From Candidatus Sulfopaludibacter sp. SbA3 (lineage in GTDB: Bacteria > Acidobacteriota > Terriglobia > Bryobacterales > Bryobacteraceae), in assembly GCA_945893365.1 (NCBI GenBank), contig CAMDED010000019.1:1-64000 (forward strand): DNA of 64,000 nucleotides. Reading direction: 5' to 3'. How positions within the stretch are numbered: the first letter of the stretch is position 1; every line of letters starts with the position of its first letter. Both the position numbers and the translations under genes were made by a program. The notes under the pieces were generated by a model. The model did not search any database. It was not told the origin of the DNA and worked only from the letters and a program-made list of their open reading frames with translations. This document shows positions 34,348-43,283 of the stretch, piece after piece.

Positions 34348-36075
34348 ATGGACTTTGTCGCACAGCTCAAGTCTTCGCTCGATATCGTCAAGGTGATCGG
34401 CGAGTACGTCCGCTTGAAGAAAGCGAGCGCATCCCGCTACGTCGGCTTGTGTCCGTTCCACTCCGAGAAGACCGGTTCGTTCTCCGTCCATCAGGGACAT
34501 CAATTCTATAAGTGTTTCGGCTGCGACGCCAAAGGCGACGTGCTCAAGTTCGTGATGGAGATCGAGCGTATCAGCTTCTATGAAGCCCTCAAACTGCTCG
34601 CCGAGCGCAATGGCATCGAGATGCCGAAGCGCACCGAGTATTCGGATCCCGATACCAAACTTCGCGCCGCCATCCACGCGATGCATGAGATCGCGGAGAG
34701 GGTGTTTCGGGAGAACCTGTCCTCGCAGGCCGGGGCCGCGGCGCGAGCCTACATGGAAAAGCGCGGTGTGAGCCGCGCCACCGCGGAACAATTCGGACTT
34801 GGCTATTCCGGCCGCGGCGCGCTGACAAGCATCTTCGAAAAGCAAGGCTTCACCGCGGAGCAGATTGAGGCCTCGGGGCTCCTGCTGAAGCGTCAGGACA
34901 GCGGCGGATACTACGACCGCTTCCGGAATCGCCTCATGTTCCCCATCCACAGCGAGTCCGGAAAGACGATCGCTTTCGGCGGCCGCGCGCTCGATGCCGC
35001 GGACGAGGCAAAATATCTGAACTCGCCCGAAACGCCCATCTACCGCAAGAGCCTTGTGCTATACAATCTGCACCGCGCGAAGGACGGCATCCGTAAGAGC
35101 GATCGCGCGGTTCTGGTGGAAGGGTATATGGACGCGATCGGCGTCTACGCCTCCGGTGTCACGGAGGTCGTCGCCAGCTGCGGCACGGCGCTCACGCCGC
35201 AACAGGTGCAGACCATCCGCCGCCACTCTTCGCGCGTCGTCGTCAATTTCGACCCCGACAACGCGGGGTCGAACGCAGCCGAACGCTCGATCCAACTGCT
35301 GCTTGCCGAGGGTCTTCTCGTGAGGATCCTGCAGCTTGACGGCGGGCTTGATCCGGACGAGTACTGTTTGCGGAAGGGCGGAGACGCCTATCGGGAAAAG
35401 CTGGAAAAAGCCGGCGGCTACTTCCACTGGCTCGCGGACCGCGCCCGCGTGAAGTACGACATGCGGTCCGCCGAGGGCCGGGTCGCCGCGTTTCAGTTCC
35501 TGCTCCCGGCGATACAAGGGCTCGCAGGCAAGATCGAGCGCATGGCGGTCGCAAACGACGTCGCCGGCTACCTTGGCATCGACGCGGGCCTTGTCCTTGA
35601 GAACTTCCGCAAGGCCGCCGCGGAACGAAGGGAGACGGTGATGCGCGCCGCACCGCCCGAGCCCGTGCGCCCCGTCGAGAGAATTCTCATCAATCTCCTT
35701 CTGTCGAATCCCGCCGCGCGAGAACGGATGGTGCCCGCGCTACGCTCACTGCCCGCGGTGAGCCAGTTCCCGACGGGACGAATCTTTCACTCTCTGTTCG
35801 CGCTCTACGATGCGAATCCCGCCTTCGTGTTCGCCGATCTGGACGCGAGGCTCGATGAAAGAGATCATCCCATCCTCCACGCGGCCCTGCACGACGAAGC
35901 GAACGCGGAGGAGCTTTCCATCGAGCAAGGACTGGCGTGTCTGCGGAACCTGGAATCCGCGGAACGGGAAGTACGCCGCGCGGAATTGAAAACGAAGGTG
36001 AAGGAAGCCGAGCGTTCGGGAGACATCGTGGAAGCGATGAGGCTCGCGCAGGAACTCTCGCGCGCCAGCCGTTAG
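34348..36075 (+). CDS. dnaG: DNA primase DnaG
   Basis: Synthesises RNA primers at the replication fork. The 575-residue protein has the CHC2 zinc finger (CPFHSEK ... YKCFGCDAKGDV, about residues 32-56), the RNA polymerase basic domain with ESGKTIAFGGRALD, the TOPRIM domain with LVEGYMDA (E and the DPDNAG acidic pair near 300-310), and a variable C-terminal helicase-binding region. Length is near the usual 580-600. It leads directly into rpoD, the classic macromolecular synthesis pairing. Confidence 0.95.
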   Translation: MDFVAQLKSSLDIVKVIGEYVRLKKASASRYVGLCPFHSEKTGSFSVHQGHQFYKCFGCDAKGDVLKFVMEIERISFYEALKLLAERNGIEMPKRTEYSDPDTKLRAAIHAMHEIAERVFRENLSSQAGAAARAYMEKRGVSRATAEQFGLGYSGRGALTSIFEKQGFTAEQIEASGLLLKRQDSGGYYDRFRNRLMFPIHSESGKTIAFGGRALDAADEAKYLNSPETPIYRKSLVLYNLHRAKDGIRKSDRAVLVEGYMDAIGVYASGVTEVVASCGTALTPQQVQTIRRHSSRVVVNFDPDNAGSNAAERSIQLLLAEGLLVRILQLDGGLDPDEYCLRKGGDAYREKLEKAGGYFHWLADRARVKYDMRSAEGRVAAFQFLLPAIQGLAGKIERMAVANDVAGYLGIDAGLVLENFRKAAAERRETVMRAAPPEPVRPVERILINLLLSNPAARERMVPALRSLPAVSQFPTGRIFHSLFALYDANPAFVFADLDARLDERDHPILHAALHDEANAEELSIEQGLACLRNLESAEREVRRAELKTKVKEAERSGDIVEAMRLAQELSRASR

Positions 36076-36139
36076 TTTCGCGGTTTAGTACAATTAACTG
36101 AGTGTCTCCTTCCTCTGTTCCATAGGAGCGTGTGTTCGG

Positions 36140-37822
36140 GTGGCTATCGAAGACAAGTTTGATCGAGTCAGTCGGCTGATTGATATCGGGAAGACAAAGG
36201 GCTACGTCCTCTACGATGAGGTAAGCGACGTCCTGCCGCCCGGCCTGCATGGCGGCGCGGACCTTGACGACATCCTCACAAGCCTCGATGGCGCGGGCAT
36301 CGAAATCCTCGAAGAGCCTAAGGCGGAGTTCGACAAGAAATCCGAGGAATCCGACGAGCTGCTCGATATCGAGCTGCCGGCCGGCCTCGGCGACCGCACC
36401 AACGATCCCGTTCGCATGTACCTGCGCGAGATGGGCAGCGTGGCGCTGCTCACGCGCGACGGTGAAGTGGAGATTGCCCGGCGCATCGAGCGCGGACGCA
36501 ACGCGGTGCTCAAAGCGCTCTCGCGATGCCCTCTCGTGATTCAGCAGGTGCTCGCGGTCGGCAAAGAGATTGAAACGGGCCAGCGCGACGCGCGCGATCT
36601 GATTTCCGTTCCCGAGCCGATGAATGCGGAAGAGGCGCCGGATATCGCGCTCGGCGAGGCGGCTGCCTTGATCGAAGAAGCGGGGAAAAATTACCGCAAG
36701 AGCCAGCAACTCCGCCAGAAGCTGCTTTCAGTGCCTCGCGGCATGAAGCCGAAGCAGTACCGCCGCCTGCGCTGGGAACTGGGGCGCGTGGCCGTGAAGA
36801 CTTCGCGCCTGGTCCGGCAGATCCGGTTCAATACTTCGATCGTCCGGCAATTGATTGAATCCGTCCGCAGATCCGCGGAAGAGCTGCGGCCGCTTGAGCG
36901 GGAGATCGCGCGCCTGCAGCGGGAGATCGAAACCGCCCCGCCGGACGCCGTGCGCGAGCTCAGGAAAGAGCAGCGGGCTCAGAGCCAGCGGCTGCAGCAA
37001 CTCGAGGAATTGTACGGGTCGCCGGCGAGCGATTTGCGCCGCACGCTGCACGTCATCACAAGAGGCGACGAGGAGGGAGAGAGCGCGAAGGGCGAGCTTA
37101 TCGAAGCCAACCTGCGTCTGGTGGTCAGCATCGCCAAGCGTTACACAAATCGCGGCTTGCAATTCCTCGACCTGATCCAGGAAGGAAACATCGGTCTGAT
37201 GAAGGCCGTCGACAAGTTCGAATACAGGCGCGGCTACAAGTTCTCCACCTACGCCACATGGTGGGTGCGTCAGGCCATCACGCGGGCCATCGCCGATCAG
37301 GCGCGGACCATCCGCATCCCGGTTCACATGATCGAAACGATCAACAAGCTGATCCGCATCTCCCGCAAGCTGATTCAGGAGCTCGGGCGTGAACCGACCA
37401 CCGAGGAGCTCGCCGTCAAACTCGAGCTGCCCGTCGCGAAAGTTCGCAAGGTGTTGCGCATCGCGCAGGAGCCGATTTCGCTCGAAACGCCGATCGGCGA
37501 AGAAGACGAGTCGCATCTGGGGGATTTCATTATCGACCACGCCGGCTTGTCGCCCTCGGAGGCCGTCATCAATTTGAACTTGCAGGAGCAGACGGCGCAG
37601 GTGCTGAAGACGCTCTCGCCGCGCGAGGAAAAGATCATCAAGATGCGCTTCGGACTCGACGACGGAGGCCACGAACACACGCTCGAAGAGGTGGGCCAGA
37701 ACTTCGCCGTCACGCGCGAGCGCATCCGGCAGATAGAGGCGAAGGCGCTGCGCAAACTGCGCCATCCGAGCCGCAGTCACCGCCTGCGCACCTTTCTCGA
37801 CACATCCGGCATGGGAGAATAG
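36140..37822 (+). CDS. rpoD: Primary sigma factor RpoD
   Basis: Housekeeping sigma-70. The 560-residue product has an N-terminal region 1.1-like part, region 1.2 ([22 protein letters not shown]), a non-conserved insert rich in Arg/Glu, region 2 with [19 protein letters not shown] and [15 protein letters not shown], region 3, and region 4.2 [21 protein letters not shown]. Start GTG at 36140 with AGGAG 11 bases upstream. It follows dnaG by 64 bases. A TACAAT at 36089-36094 in that gap could be part of a promoter, but no good -35 box is present. Confidence 0.96.
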   Translation: MAIEDKFDRVSRLIDIGKTKGYVLYDEVSDVLPPGLHGGADLDDILTSLDGAGIEILEEPKAEFDKKSEESDELLDIELPAGLGDRTNDPVRMYLREMGSVALLTRDGEVEIARRIERGRNAVLKALSRCPLVIQQVLAVGKEIETGQRDARDLISVPEPMNAEEAPDIALGEAAALIEEAGKNYRKSQQLRQKLLSVPRGMKPKQYRRLRWELGRVAVKTSRLVRQIRFNTSIVRQLIESVRRSAEELRPLEREIARLQREIETAPPDAVRELRKEQRAQSQRLQQLEELYGSPASDLRRTLHVITRGDEEGESAKGELIEANLRLVVSIAKRYTNRGLQFLDLIQEGNIGLMKAVDKFEYRRGYKFSTYATWWVRQAITRAIADQARTIRIPVHMIETINKLIRISRKLIQELGREPTTEELAVKLELPVAKVRKVLRIAQEPISLETPIGEEDESHLGDFIIDHAGLSPSEAVINLNLQEQTAQVLKTLSPREEKIIKMRFGLDDGGHEHTLEEVGQNFAVTRERIRQIEAKALRKLRHPSRSHRLRTFLDTSGMGE

Positions 37823-37827
37823 CCGGA

Positions 37828-38403
37828 ATGGTTCTGTCCGATGTCGATATCAAGCGTTACATCGCCGCTGGAAAGATAAAGATATCGCCCGAACTTCCTC
37901 CGGAGCAGTTCGGCAGTTGCTCGGTCGATTTCCGTCTCGGCGCCGAGTTCAGCGTCTTCGAGTACAGCCGTCATCCCTACATCGATCTCAAGGAGAAGGG
38001 GAGCGTGCAGGACATCATGCGGTCGATCGTCGTCAAGCCCGGCGAGCCGTTCGTGCTTCAACCCCGCGACTTTGTCCTGGCCATTACCGAGGAGACGCTC
38101 GAGCTCGATACCGAAACGCTTGGGCGGCTCGAAGGGCGTTCGAGCCTGGGGCGCATCGGGATCATCGTCCACGGCACCGCGGGCCTTTTCGACCCGGGCT
38201 GGATCGGCAAAGCGACTCTCGAACTGAGCAATCTGAGCCGCATGGCTGTGGCGCTCTATCCCGGCATGCGGATTTGCTCATTCACCTTCGAGCAGCTTTC
38301 TTCGCCGGTCGCGGTTTCGTACCGAAACAAAGTTGGTAACAAGTACGCCGGGCAGACTAGCCCGCTTGCCAGCAAACTCGTTTCGGAAGTCAGCGGAACC
38401 TGA
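37828..38403 (+). CDS. dcd: dCTP deaminase
   Basis: Converts dCTP to dUTP for thymidylate synthesis; bifunctional versions also release pyrophosphate. The 191-residue protein has GSCSVDFRLG near residue 30, the catalytic LEGRSSLGRIGI segment near 106 and HGTAGLFDPGWIGKATLELSN near 118. It starts five bases after rpoD and is probably cotranscribed. Deaminase versus bifunctional activity cannot be decided from sequence by eye. Confidence 0.93.
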   Translation: MVLSDVDIKRYIAAGKIKISPELPPEQFGSCSVDFRLGAEFSVFEYSRHPYIDLKEKGSVQDIMRSIVVKPGEPFVLQPRDFVLAITEETLELDTETLGRLEGRSSLGRIGIIVHGTAGLFDPGWIGKATLELSNLSRMAVALYPGMRICSFTFEQLSSPVAVSYRNKVGNKYAGQTSPLASKLVSEVSGT

Positions 38404-38480
38404 CGGCTTCTCCCACTGGGTCGAGTTTTCCTATAGAATGTCAGACCAGTAGTCCGGCAGGTACAAGGAGGTTCTAAATT

Positions 38481-38822
38481 ATGATTCGGATGCTCAGTGT
38501 CGCGTTGCTTCTCGCTGCCACGATGGCGGCGGCGGACGTGTCCGGCAAATGGACAGGTCAGATGCCGTCCCGGGGCGACGTGGCGGCCGCGACGTTCACC
38601 TTCAAGGTTGAGGGCGCCAAGCTGACCGGGACCCTAACCTCGGCACAAGGAGAGACCACAATAGAGGACGGAAAAGTCGCTGGCGATCAGATCTCGTTCA
38701 GCGCGGCTGGCGGAAACGCCAAGATCCTCTTTCAGGGCTCTGTTTCCGGCGATCAGATCAAGATGACCCGGACACGCGAGGGCGGCCAGGCTCGCGAGTT
38801 CACGCTCAAGCGTGTTCCTTAG
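38481..38822 (+). CDS. Small secreted beta-rich protein, unknown function
   Basis: A 113-residue protein with a signal peptide (MIRMLSVALLLAATMAAA) and a mature part made of alternating strands: DVSGKWTGQM, FTFKVEGAKLTGTLTS, GETTIEDGKVAGDQISF. This looks like the small beta-barrel or lipocalin-like proteins frequent in Acidobacteria next to larger secreted enzymes. A strong AAGGAGG at 38467-38473 precedes the ATG. It is nine bases upstream of the PQQ-propeller gene and probably cotranscribed with it. Confidence 0.65.
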   Translation: MIRMLSVALLLAATMAAADVSGKWTGQMPSRGDVAAATFTFKVEGAKLTGTLTSAQGETTIEDGKVAGDQISFSAAGGNAKILFQGSVSGDQIKMTRTREGGQAREFTLKRVP

Positions 38823-38831
38823 CCTTTGACT

Positions 38832-40265
38832 ATGCCGGCCTTCGCCGCAAGGATCACGGGCTTTGCGCTATTGGTGCTTACAGCCGTGCCGTGTCTGCCG
38901 TCGGACTGGCCGCAATTCCGCGGTCAAAACGCTTCAGGCGTCTCGGGCGACACGAACCTTCCATTGGAATTCGGGCCGGAAAAGAACGTCGTTTGGAAGA
39001 CGGCCCTTCCGCCCGGAAATTCCTCGCCAGCCATTGCGGGCGCCAGAATCTTTCTGACGGCTTTCGAAAACGAAAAGCTTCTCACGATCTCGCTCGACCG
39101 CGCCACCGGGCGGATCCTCTGGCGGCGCGAAGCCCCTCGGCCCCGCAAACAGGTGATCGAGCGGCCGGCCAACAGCCCGGTTTCCGCCACGCCGGCCACA
39201 GACGGCGCCAATGCCTACGCCTTCTTTCAGGATTTTGGCCTTCTCGCGTACGGCCCCGATGGCAATGAGCTATGGCGCATACCGCTGGGACCGTTTAACA
39301 ATCCGTTCGGCCATGGCGCTTCACCCATTCTCGCCGGCGACACGCTCCTTATGGTTTGCGACCAGGATACGGGGTCGTTCCTCCTCGCCGTGGATAAGAA
39401 GAGCGGCCGAACGTTGTGGCGCACCGCGCGGCCGCACGCCCAGCGCGGTTATGCAACTCCCATTCTCTACCGGAGTTCCGATGGCTCGCAGCAGGTGATC
39501 GTCGCGGGCTCTTTCCGGGTTTCCGGCTACGATCTGAAAACCGGAAGCGAGGTGTGGTGGATACGCCGCCTTCCGTGGCAGGTGAAGCCCACGCCAGTGG
39601 TCGAGAATCATACCCTGTACTTCGTGACTTATTCGGCTGAATCGGAGCCGGGCCAGCAGGAGATTGTCCCTCCTTTCGCCGAAGCGCTGACCAAACTGGA
39701 TGGGAACAAGGACGGCAAGCTGTCGAAGGACGAAATCGTCGACACGCGCGTGAAAAACCGGTTCGAAGAATATCTGGATCTGGACAATAGCGGATTCCTC
39801 GAAGAGCGCGACTGGACTCAGCTTCAGGAGCGCAGGCTCGGCGAAAGCGGGCTGCGGGCCTACCGCTTGGGCGGGGTTGGCGACCTTACCGAAAGCGGTT
39901 TCCTGTGGAAGCATAGCAAGTCGCTGCCCAACGTTCCATCTCCGCTGGTTTACCGCGGCGTCTTGTACACGCTCAAGGAGGGAGGGATTTTCACCTCGTT
40001 CGATCCGGCCACGGGCGAAGTTCTGAAACAGGCGCGGATCACCGGCGCGCTCGGCGACTATTTCGCATCGCCGGTTGCGGCCGATGGCAACATCTATCTG
40101 ACCGGTGAAAACGGAAAGGCAACCGTGATTCAGGCGGGCGCGCAATGGGAAGTGCGGCGCGTCAACGATTTGAACGACGGCTCGAAATCCACGCCAGCCA
40201 TCGTTGACGGGAAGATGTATTTCCGCACCTACGGCGCGCTCTACTGCTTCGCGAAGAAAGACTGA
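38832..40265 (+). CDS. Secreted PQQ-type beta-propeller with EF-hand pair
   Basis: About 477 residues from the ATG at 38832. After a signal peptide (hydrophobic stretch to about residue 22) it starts with DWPQFRGQNASGVSG, the entry motif of the outer-membrane-assembly-like PQQ repeat family, then shows repeated W-x6-G blade motifs. Two canonical EF-hand loops lie inside the propeller: D290-GNKDGKLSKD-E301 and D316-LDNSGFLEER-D327, with a short helix between. Calcium binding is likely. Catalytic dehydrogenase residues are not evident, so a structural or sensing role is possible. A paralogue without EF-hands is at 48437. Confidence 0.8.
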   Translation: MPAFAARITGFALLVLTAVPCLPSDWPQFRGQNASGVSGDTNLPLEFGPEKNVVWKTALPPGNSSPAIAGARIFLTAFENEKLLTISLDRATGRILWRREAPRPRKQVIERPANSPVSATPATDGANAYAFFQDFGLLAYGPDGNELWRIPLGPFNNPFGHGASPILAGDTLLMVCDQDTGSFLLAVDKKSGRTLWRTARPHAQRGYATPILYRSSDGSQQVIVAGSFRVSGYDLKTGSEVWWIRRLPWQVKPTPVVENHTLYFVTYSAESEPGQQEIVPPFAEALTKLDGNKDGKLSKDEIVDTRVKNRFEEYLDLDNSGFLEERDWTQLQERRLGESGLRAYRLGGVGDLTESGFLWKHSKSLPNVPSPLVYRGVLYTLKEGGIFTSFDPATGEVLKQARITGALGDYFASPVAADGNIYLTGENGKATVIQAGAQWEVRRVNDLNDGSKSTPAIVDGKMYFRTYGALYCFAKKD

Positions 40266-40272
40266 ACTGGAT

Positions 40273-40938
40273 TTACGGCCGCGTGTCAGGCCCCGCGCCC
40301 GCGCCCCGCGCGACTTCCTTCAGCTCGTAGACCAGACGATAAGCGCCGCTGGTGCCAGCGGGCGTCGCGTCGATCTTCTCGAACTTCCACTCCTTGACGG
40401 AATTTCGCAACGGCTCGGTGACCAGAATGTCCCAAGCCTTGGCGGTCTCCTCGCCCAGTTTGCAGGCGGCGTTAACCTCCGCGCCGAACACGTCGGTATC
40501 TCCGATGCGCAGGATCTTGCCGCTGCCGATGCCCACGCAGAGAAGAATTTTCTCCGATTCGATTCGATCGCGATTATGCCGCTGGCACGCGGCCTGCATC
40601 GCGACCGCGCATTCGATCGCCTTATGCGGATTCCGAAAGATGGTCAGCATGCTGTCCCCCTCCATCTTCAGCAGAATGCCATCGTGGTTTTCGACCACCG
40701 GAATCAGCAGCTTCTTCGATTCGTGGATCACCTGCAGAAAGTGGATGATGCCGAATTCCGCAACGTGGCGGGAAAAGCCGGATAGATCCGTGTAGAGCAC
40801 CGTCCACTCTTCACCGAGCAGATCCCAGATGCGTTTGTCGAGAGCTGCCTTATCGGCGCCAGGCGCCAGACGGGCCTCGATCAGCTTTTCGAGCCGGTCT
40901 TCGGATGCGCCGGAGGAGATGATTCGCGTGAAAGCCAT
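40273..40938 (-). CDS. Class III adenylate/guanylate cyclase-domain protein
   Basis: A 221-residue soluble protein that is mostly one class III cyclase domain. VLYTDLSGFSRH (about 47-58) holds the first metal Asp, and KMEGDSMLTIF (about 91-101) the second. DVFGAEVNAACKLGE (about 149-163) aligns with the G-x-x-VN-x-A-x-x region. There, the usual catalytic Arg position reads Lys, so activity is uncertain. A short N-terminal helical part precedes the domain. No sensor domain is fused. It converges on the PQQ-propeller gene. Confidence 0.75.
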   Translation of the reverse strand: MAFTRIISSGASEDRLEKLIEARLAPGADKAALDKRIWDLLGEEWTVLYTDLSGFSRHVAEFGIIHFLQVIHESKKLLIPVVENHDGILLKMEGDSMLTIFRNPHKAIECAVAMQAACQRHNRDRIESEKILLCVGIGSGKILRIGDTDVFGAEVNAACKLGEETAKAWDILVTEPLRNSVKEWKFEKIDATPAGTSGAYRLVYELKEVARGAGAGPDTRP

Positions 40939-40980
40939 CGTTTTCAGATGCCAGCAGAGCCGGAGGCTCGCGGGGTCCCT

Positions 40981-42219
40981 CTAAACCGAGTATACTCGCC
41001 CTCGATGCAGGCCTAACAAGATCTGCACCAGCCGATGCGCAATCAGCTCGTGCAGAGTGAGCAGCTCTTTGTTGGCTTCAAAGATCGCAACCGCGTCGTG
41101 ACCGGACACCGCAGGACCGCCCGCTTTCAGCGCATCCGTCGCTTCTTTGATAATCGGGTCTTCCATCACCTCGCCGGCCATCTCCCACAATGTAATGAAG
41201 CGGTCGACAGCCGTCGGGAAACTCACCGCGAACACGCCGTGGTTACTCGTCGTGCGTGGCGGTTTGTAATCGAGATTGAACGGACCGTTATAGCCGTGGC
41301 TGCGCAATAGCACCAGCACGTTCAGCCAGTCAAGCGGATTTACCAACCCCACCGCGATATCGACGTCGTGCTTCAGACGGTAGCCGTCGTTGATATCGAA
41401 GTGCCACAGCTTGCCGGCCAGCAGCGCGCGGGCAAGCGCGGCGCGCGGCGCTGCGCCCCACATCAACTCATGCAGGTATTCGGGGTTAAGGCCCACCATC
41501 TCGGGGTGCTTCAGCAAACCGGAGCCGATCCATGCCAGCATCGCGTCGCTCGTCGGCAGCAGGATCTCGGCCTGCGGCTCGAACGGCTTGGCTTCCATGC
41601 AGTGCTTAAGCGTTGGCCGGCCGTACTTCGCCGCGGTCTCGATATCCGTTTCGCAGGCCGCGTTCATTGCCTCCGCGTACCACTTCAACGTCTGTGTTTC
41701 TTCGACTGCGCCCTGCACGTAGTAACCGAGCGATCCCGGCCAGTACACCGCGAACTCCGCGCCCAGCTCGTGTCCGACACGCACCGTGTTGCTTACCCGG
41801 AAAGCCGCGTACTCGCGAACCTGCGGCGATTCGGCGGCCGGGCTCGCCGACCACACAGCATGGTGGAAGGTTTCCGTTGTGACCATCGAACACGCGACGC
41901 CGTTGTCCGCAAGCGCCTTCTTGATCCCCGCGACAATCTCCGCCTGACGGTCCGTGCCGATCGCCTCGGTGGGAATTACGTCGGTATCGTGCGTCGCCCA
42001 GTGGGCGATGCCGATCCTGCCATACTGGCGGATCGCCTCTTCGTAGCCGACCTCCGCGCGCGTCGGCGCATGGAACAACGCCTGCCCCTGGTACGCGGCC
42101 GCCCATTGTGGGCCTGAGATGTAATATTTCCGGCGCGTTGCCGGACTGTAGGAGCCGCCACAGGCCTTCATGAGCCGTTCGACAAGGGACTGCTGCTGGG
42201 TGACAGGAACCGGGTTCAT
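40981..42219 (-). CDS. xylA: Xylose isomerase-like protein
   Basis: TIM-barrel aldose-ketose isomerase, about 412 residues from ATG 42219 (42243 also possible). The active-site map of class I xylose isomerases is intact by eye: HDTD (catalytic His and Asp), VYWPGSLG (Trp), EAKPFEPQ (Glu, Lys), GLNPEYLHEL (Glu, His), HFDIN, KHDVDI (metal Asp pair) and NLDYKPPRT. Sequence between motifs differs from well-studied Streptomyces enzymes, so another sugar may be the substrate. It is divergent from a zinc alcohol dehydrogenase 38 bases away; no xylulokinase is nearby. Confidence 0.8.
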   Translation of the reverse strand: MNPVPVTQQQSLVERLMKACGGSYSPATRRKYYISGPQWAAAYQGQALFHAPTRAEVGYEEAIRQYGRIGIAHWATHDTDVIPTEAIGTDRQAEIVAGIKKALADNGVACSMVTTETFHHAVWSASPAAESPQVREYAAFRVSNTVRVGHELGAEFAVYWPGSLGYYVQGAVEETQTLKWYAEAMNAACETDIETAAKYGRPTLKHCMEAKPFEPQAEILLPTSDAMLAWIGSGLLKHPEMVGLNPEYLHELMWGAAPRAALARALLAGKLWHFDINDGYRLKHDVDIAVGLVNPLDWLNVLVLLRSHGYNGPFNLDYKPPRTTSNHGVFAVSFPTAVDRFITLWEMAGEVMEDPIIKEATDALKAGGPAVSGHDAVAIFEANKELLTLHELIAHRLVQILLGLHRGRVYSV

Positions 42220-42257
42220 TGACTTATCATGATACACCGCCATGCTACACTGCTCGC

Positions 42258-43283
42258 GTGAGCCGCAACACCCAAGCCGCGGTGCTTTCCGCGCCCAGGT
42301 CCGAAGTCGCCATCGCCCCGGTTTCGATCCCCGACCCGCAGCCCGGCGAAGCGTTGATCAAGCTCGAAGCCTGCGGCATTTGCCATTCCGACCTCTTCGT
42401 CGCGGGCTTGGAGAAACTCCCTCTGCTACCGCTGATTCTGGGACACGAAGGCATCGGCCGAATCGAAGCCCTGGGTGAGCGGGAGGGCCAAGACGGAACC
42501 CCGTTTCATGCAGGCGACCGCGTCGGCATTACTTTTCTCGCGTCGGCGTGCGGCTCCTGCGATTGGTGCGTCTCGGGGCGCGAGCGATTCTGTCCGAAGC
42601 AATTGAACTCCGGCTACACTCGCCACGGCGCCCTCTCTGGATACGCAGTCGCGGACGTGCGCCAGCTTGCGCGCATCCCCGATGGCCTCGCCGCCGAACA
42701 AGCCGCGCCCTTATGCTGCGCCGGCTGGACAGCCTATGCCGCGGTTCGCGAAGCCGGCGTCGCCTCAGGCGGCACACTCGCCATTTTCGGCATGGGCGGA
42801 CTCGGACATCTTGCACTGCAATACGCGAAGCGCGGAGGCGCTCGAATCGCCGCCGTGGACGTCTCGGAAGAGAAACTGGAAATGGCGCGTTCGCTTGGGG
42901 CTGAAATTACCGTACTCGCCGAAAACGCCGGGCGTACCTTGACGAAAGAGCACGGCGGCGTGGACGCGGCGGTCGTGCTGACCGCTTCTCCCGCTGCGAT
43001 TCAACAGGCATTTCGAGCGCTGAAGCGCAACGGAACGCTCATCCTGGTGGGTCTCTCGACCAACACTTACGAACTTCCCATCGTGGACACGGTGCTCAAG
43101 GGAATTACGATTCGAGGCAGCTTCTTAGGCACGAAGCGGGATCTCGAAGAGGCGCTTCAACTCGGAGCCCAAGGCGCTGTCACGGCGCACGTCGAAACGC
43201 ACGCGCTTTCCGAAACTCCGGCGCTGCTCGAGCGCCTGCGACACGGCCGGGTCCCGGGCCGCGCCGTTATTTCTTTTCCGTGA
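42258..43283 (+). CDS. Zinc-dependent alcohol dehydrogenase
   Basis: MDR-family NAD(P)H-dependent dehydrogenase of 341 residues, starting with GTG at 42258. Catalytic zinc ligands are in CGICHSD, GHEGIGRIE and the LCCAGWTAY cysteine; the structural zinc lobe is CGSCDWCVSGRERFC. The NAD loop is FGMGGLGHLALQYAK. The pattern resembles AdhP/AdhA propanol-preferring enzymes. It overlaps the convergent M19 peptidase gene by 17 bases at the 3' ends. It shares its upstream region with the xylose isomerase-like gene. Confidence 0.87.
   Translation: MSRNTQAAVLSAPRSEVAIAPVSIPDPQPGEALIKLEACGICHSDLFVAGLEKLPLLPLILGHEGIGRIEALGEREGQDGTPFHAGDRVGITFLASACGSCDWCVSGRERFCPKQLNSGYTRHGALSGYAVADVRQLARIPDGLAAEQAAPLCCAGWTAYAAVREAGVASGGTLAIFGMGGLGHLALQYAKRGGARIAAVDVSEEKLEMARSLGAEITVLAENAGRTLTKEHGGVDAAVVLTASPAAIQQAFRALKRNGTLILVGLSTNTYELPIVDTVLKGITIRGSFLGTKRDLEEALQLGAQGAVTAHVETHALSETPALLERLRHGRVPGRAVISFP

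Noticed and set aside
36066-36094. Promoter for rpoD with TACAAT as -10
   Set aside because: No -35 box at 16-18 bases, so it is not listed as a feature.
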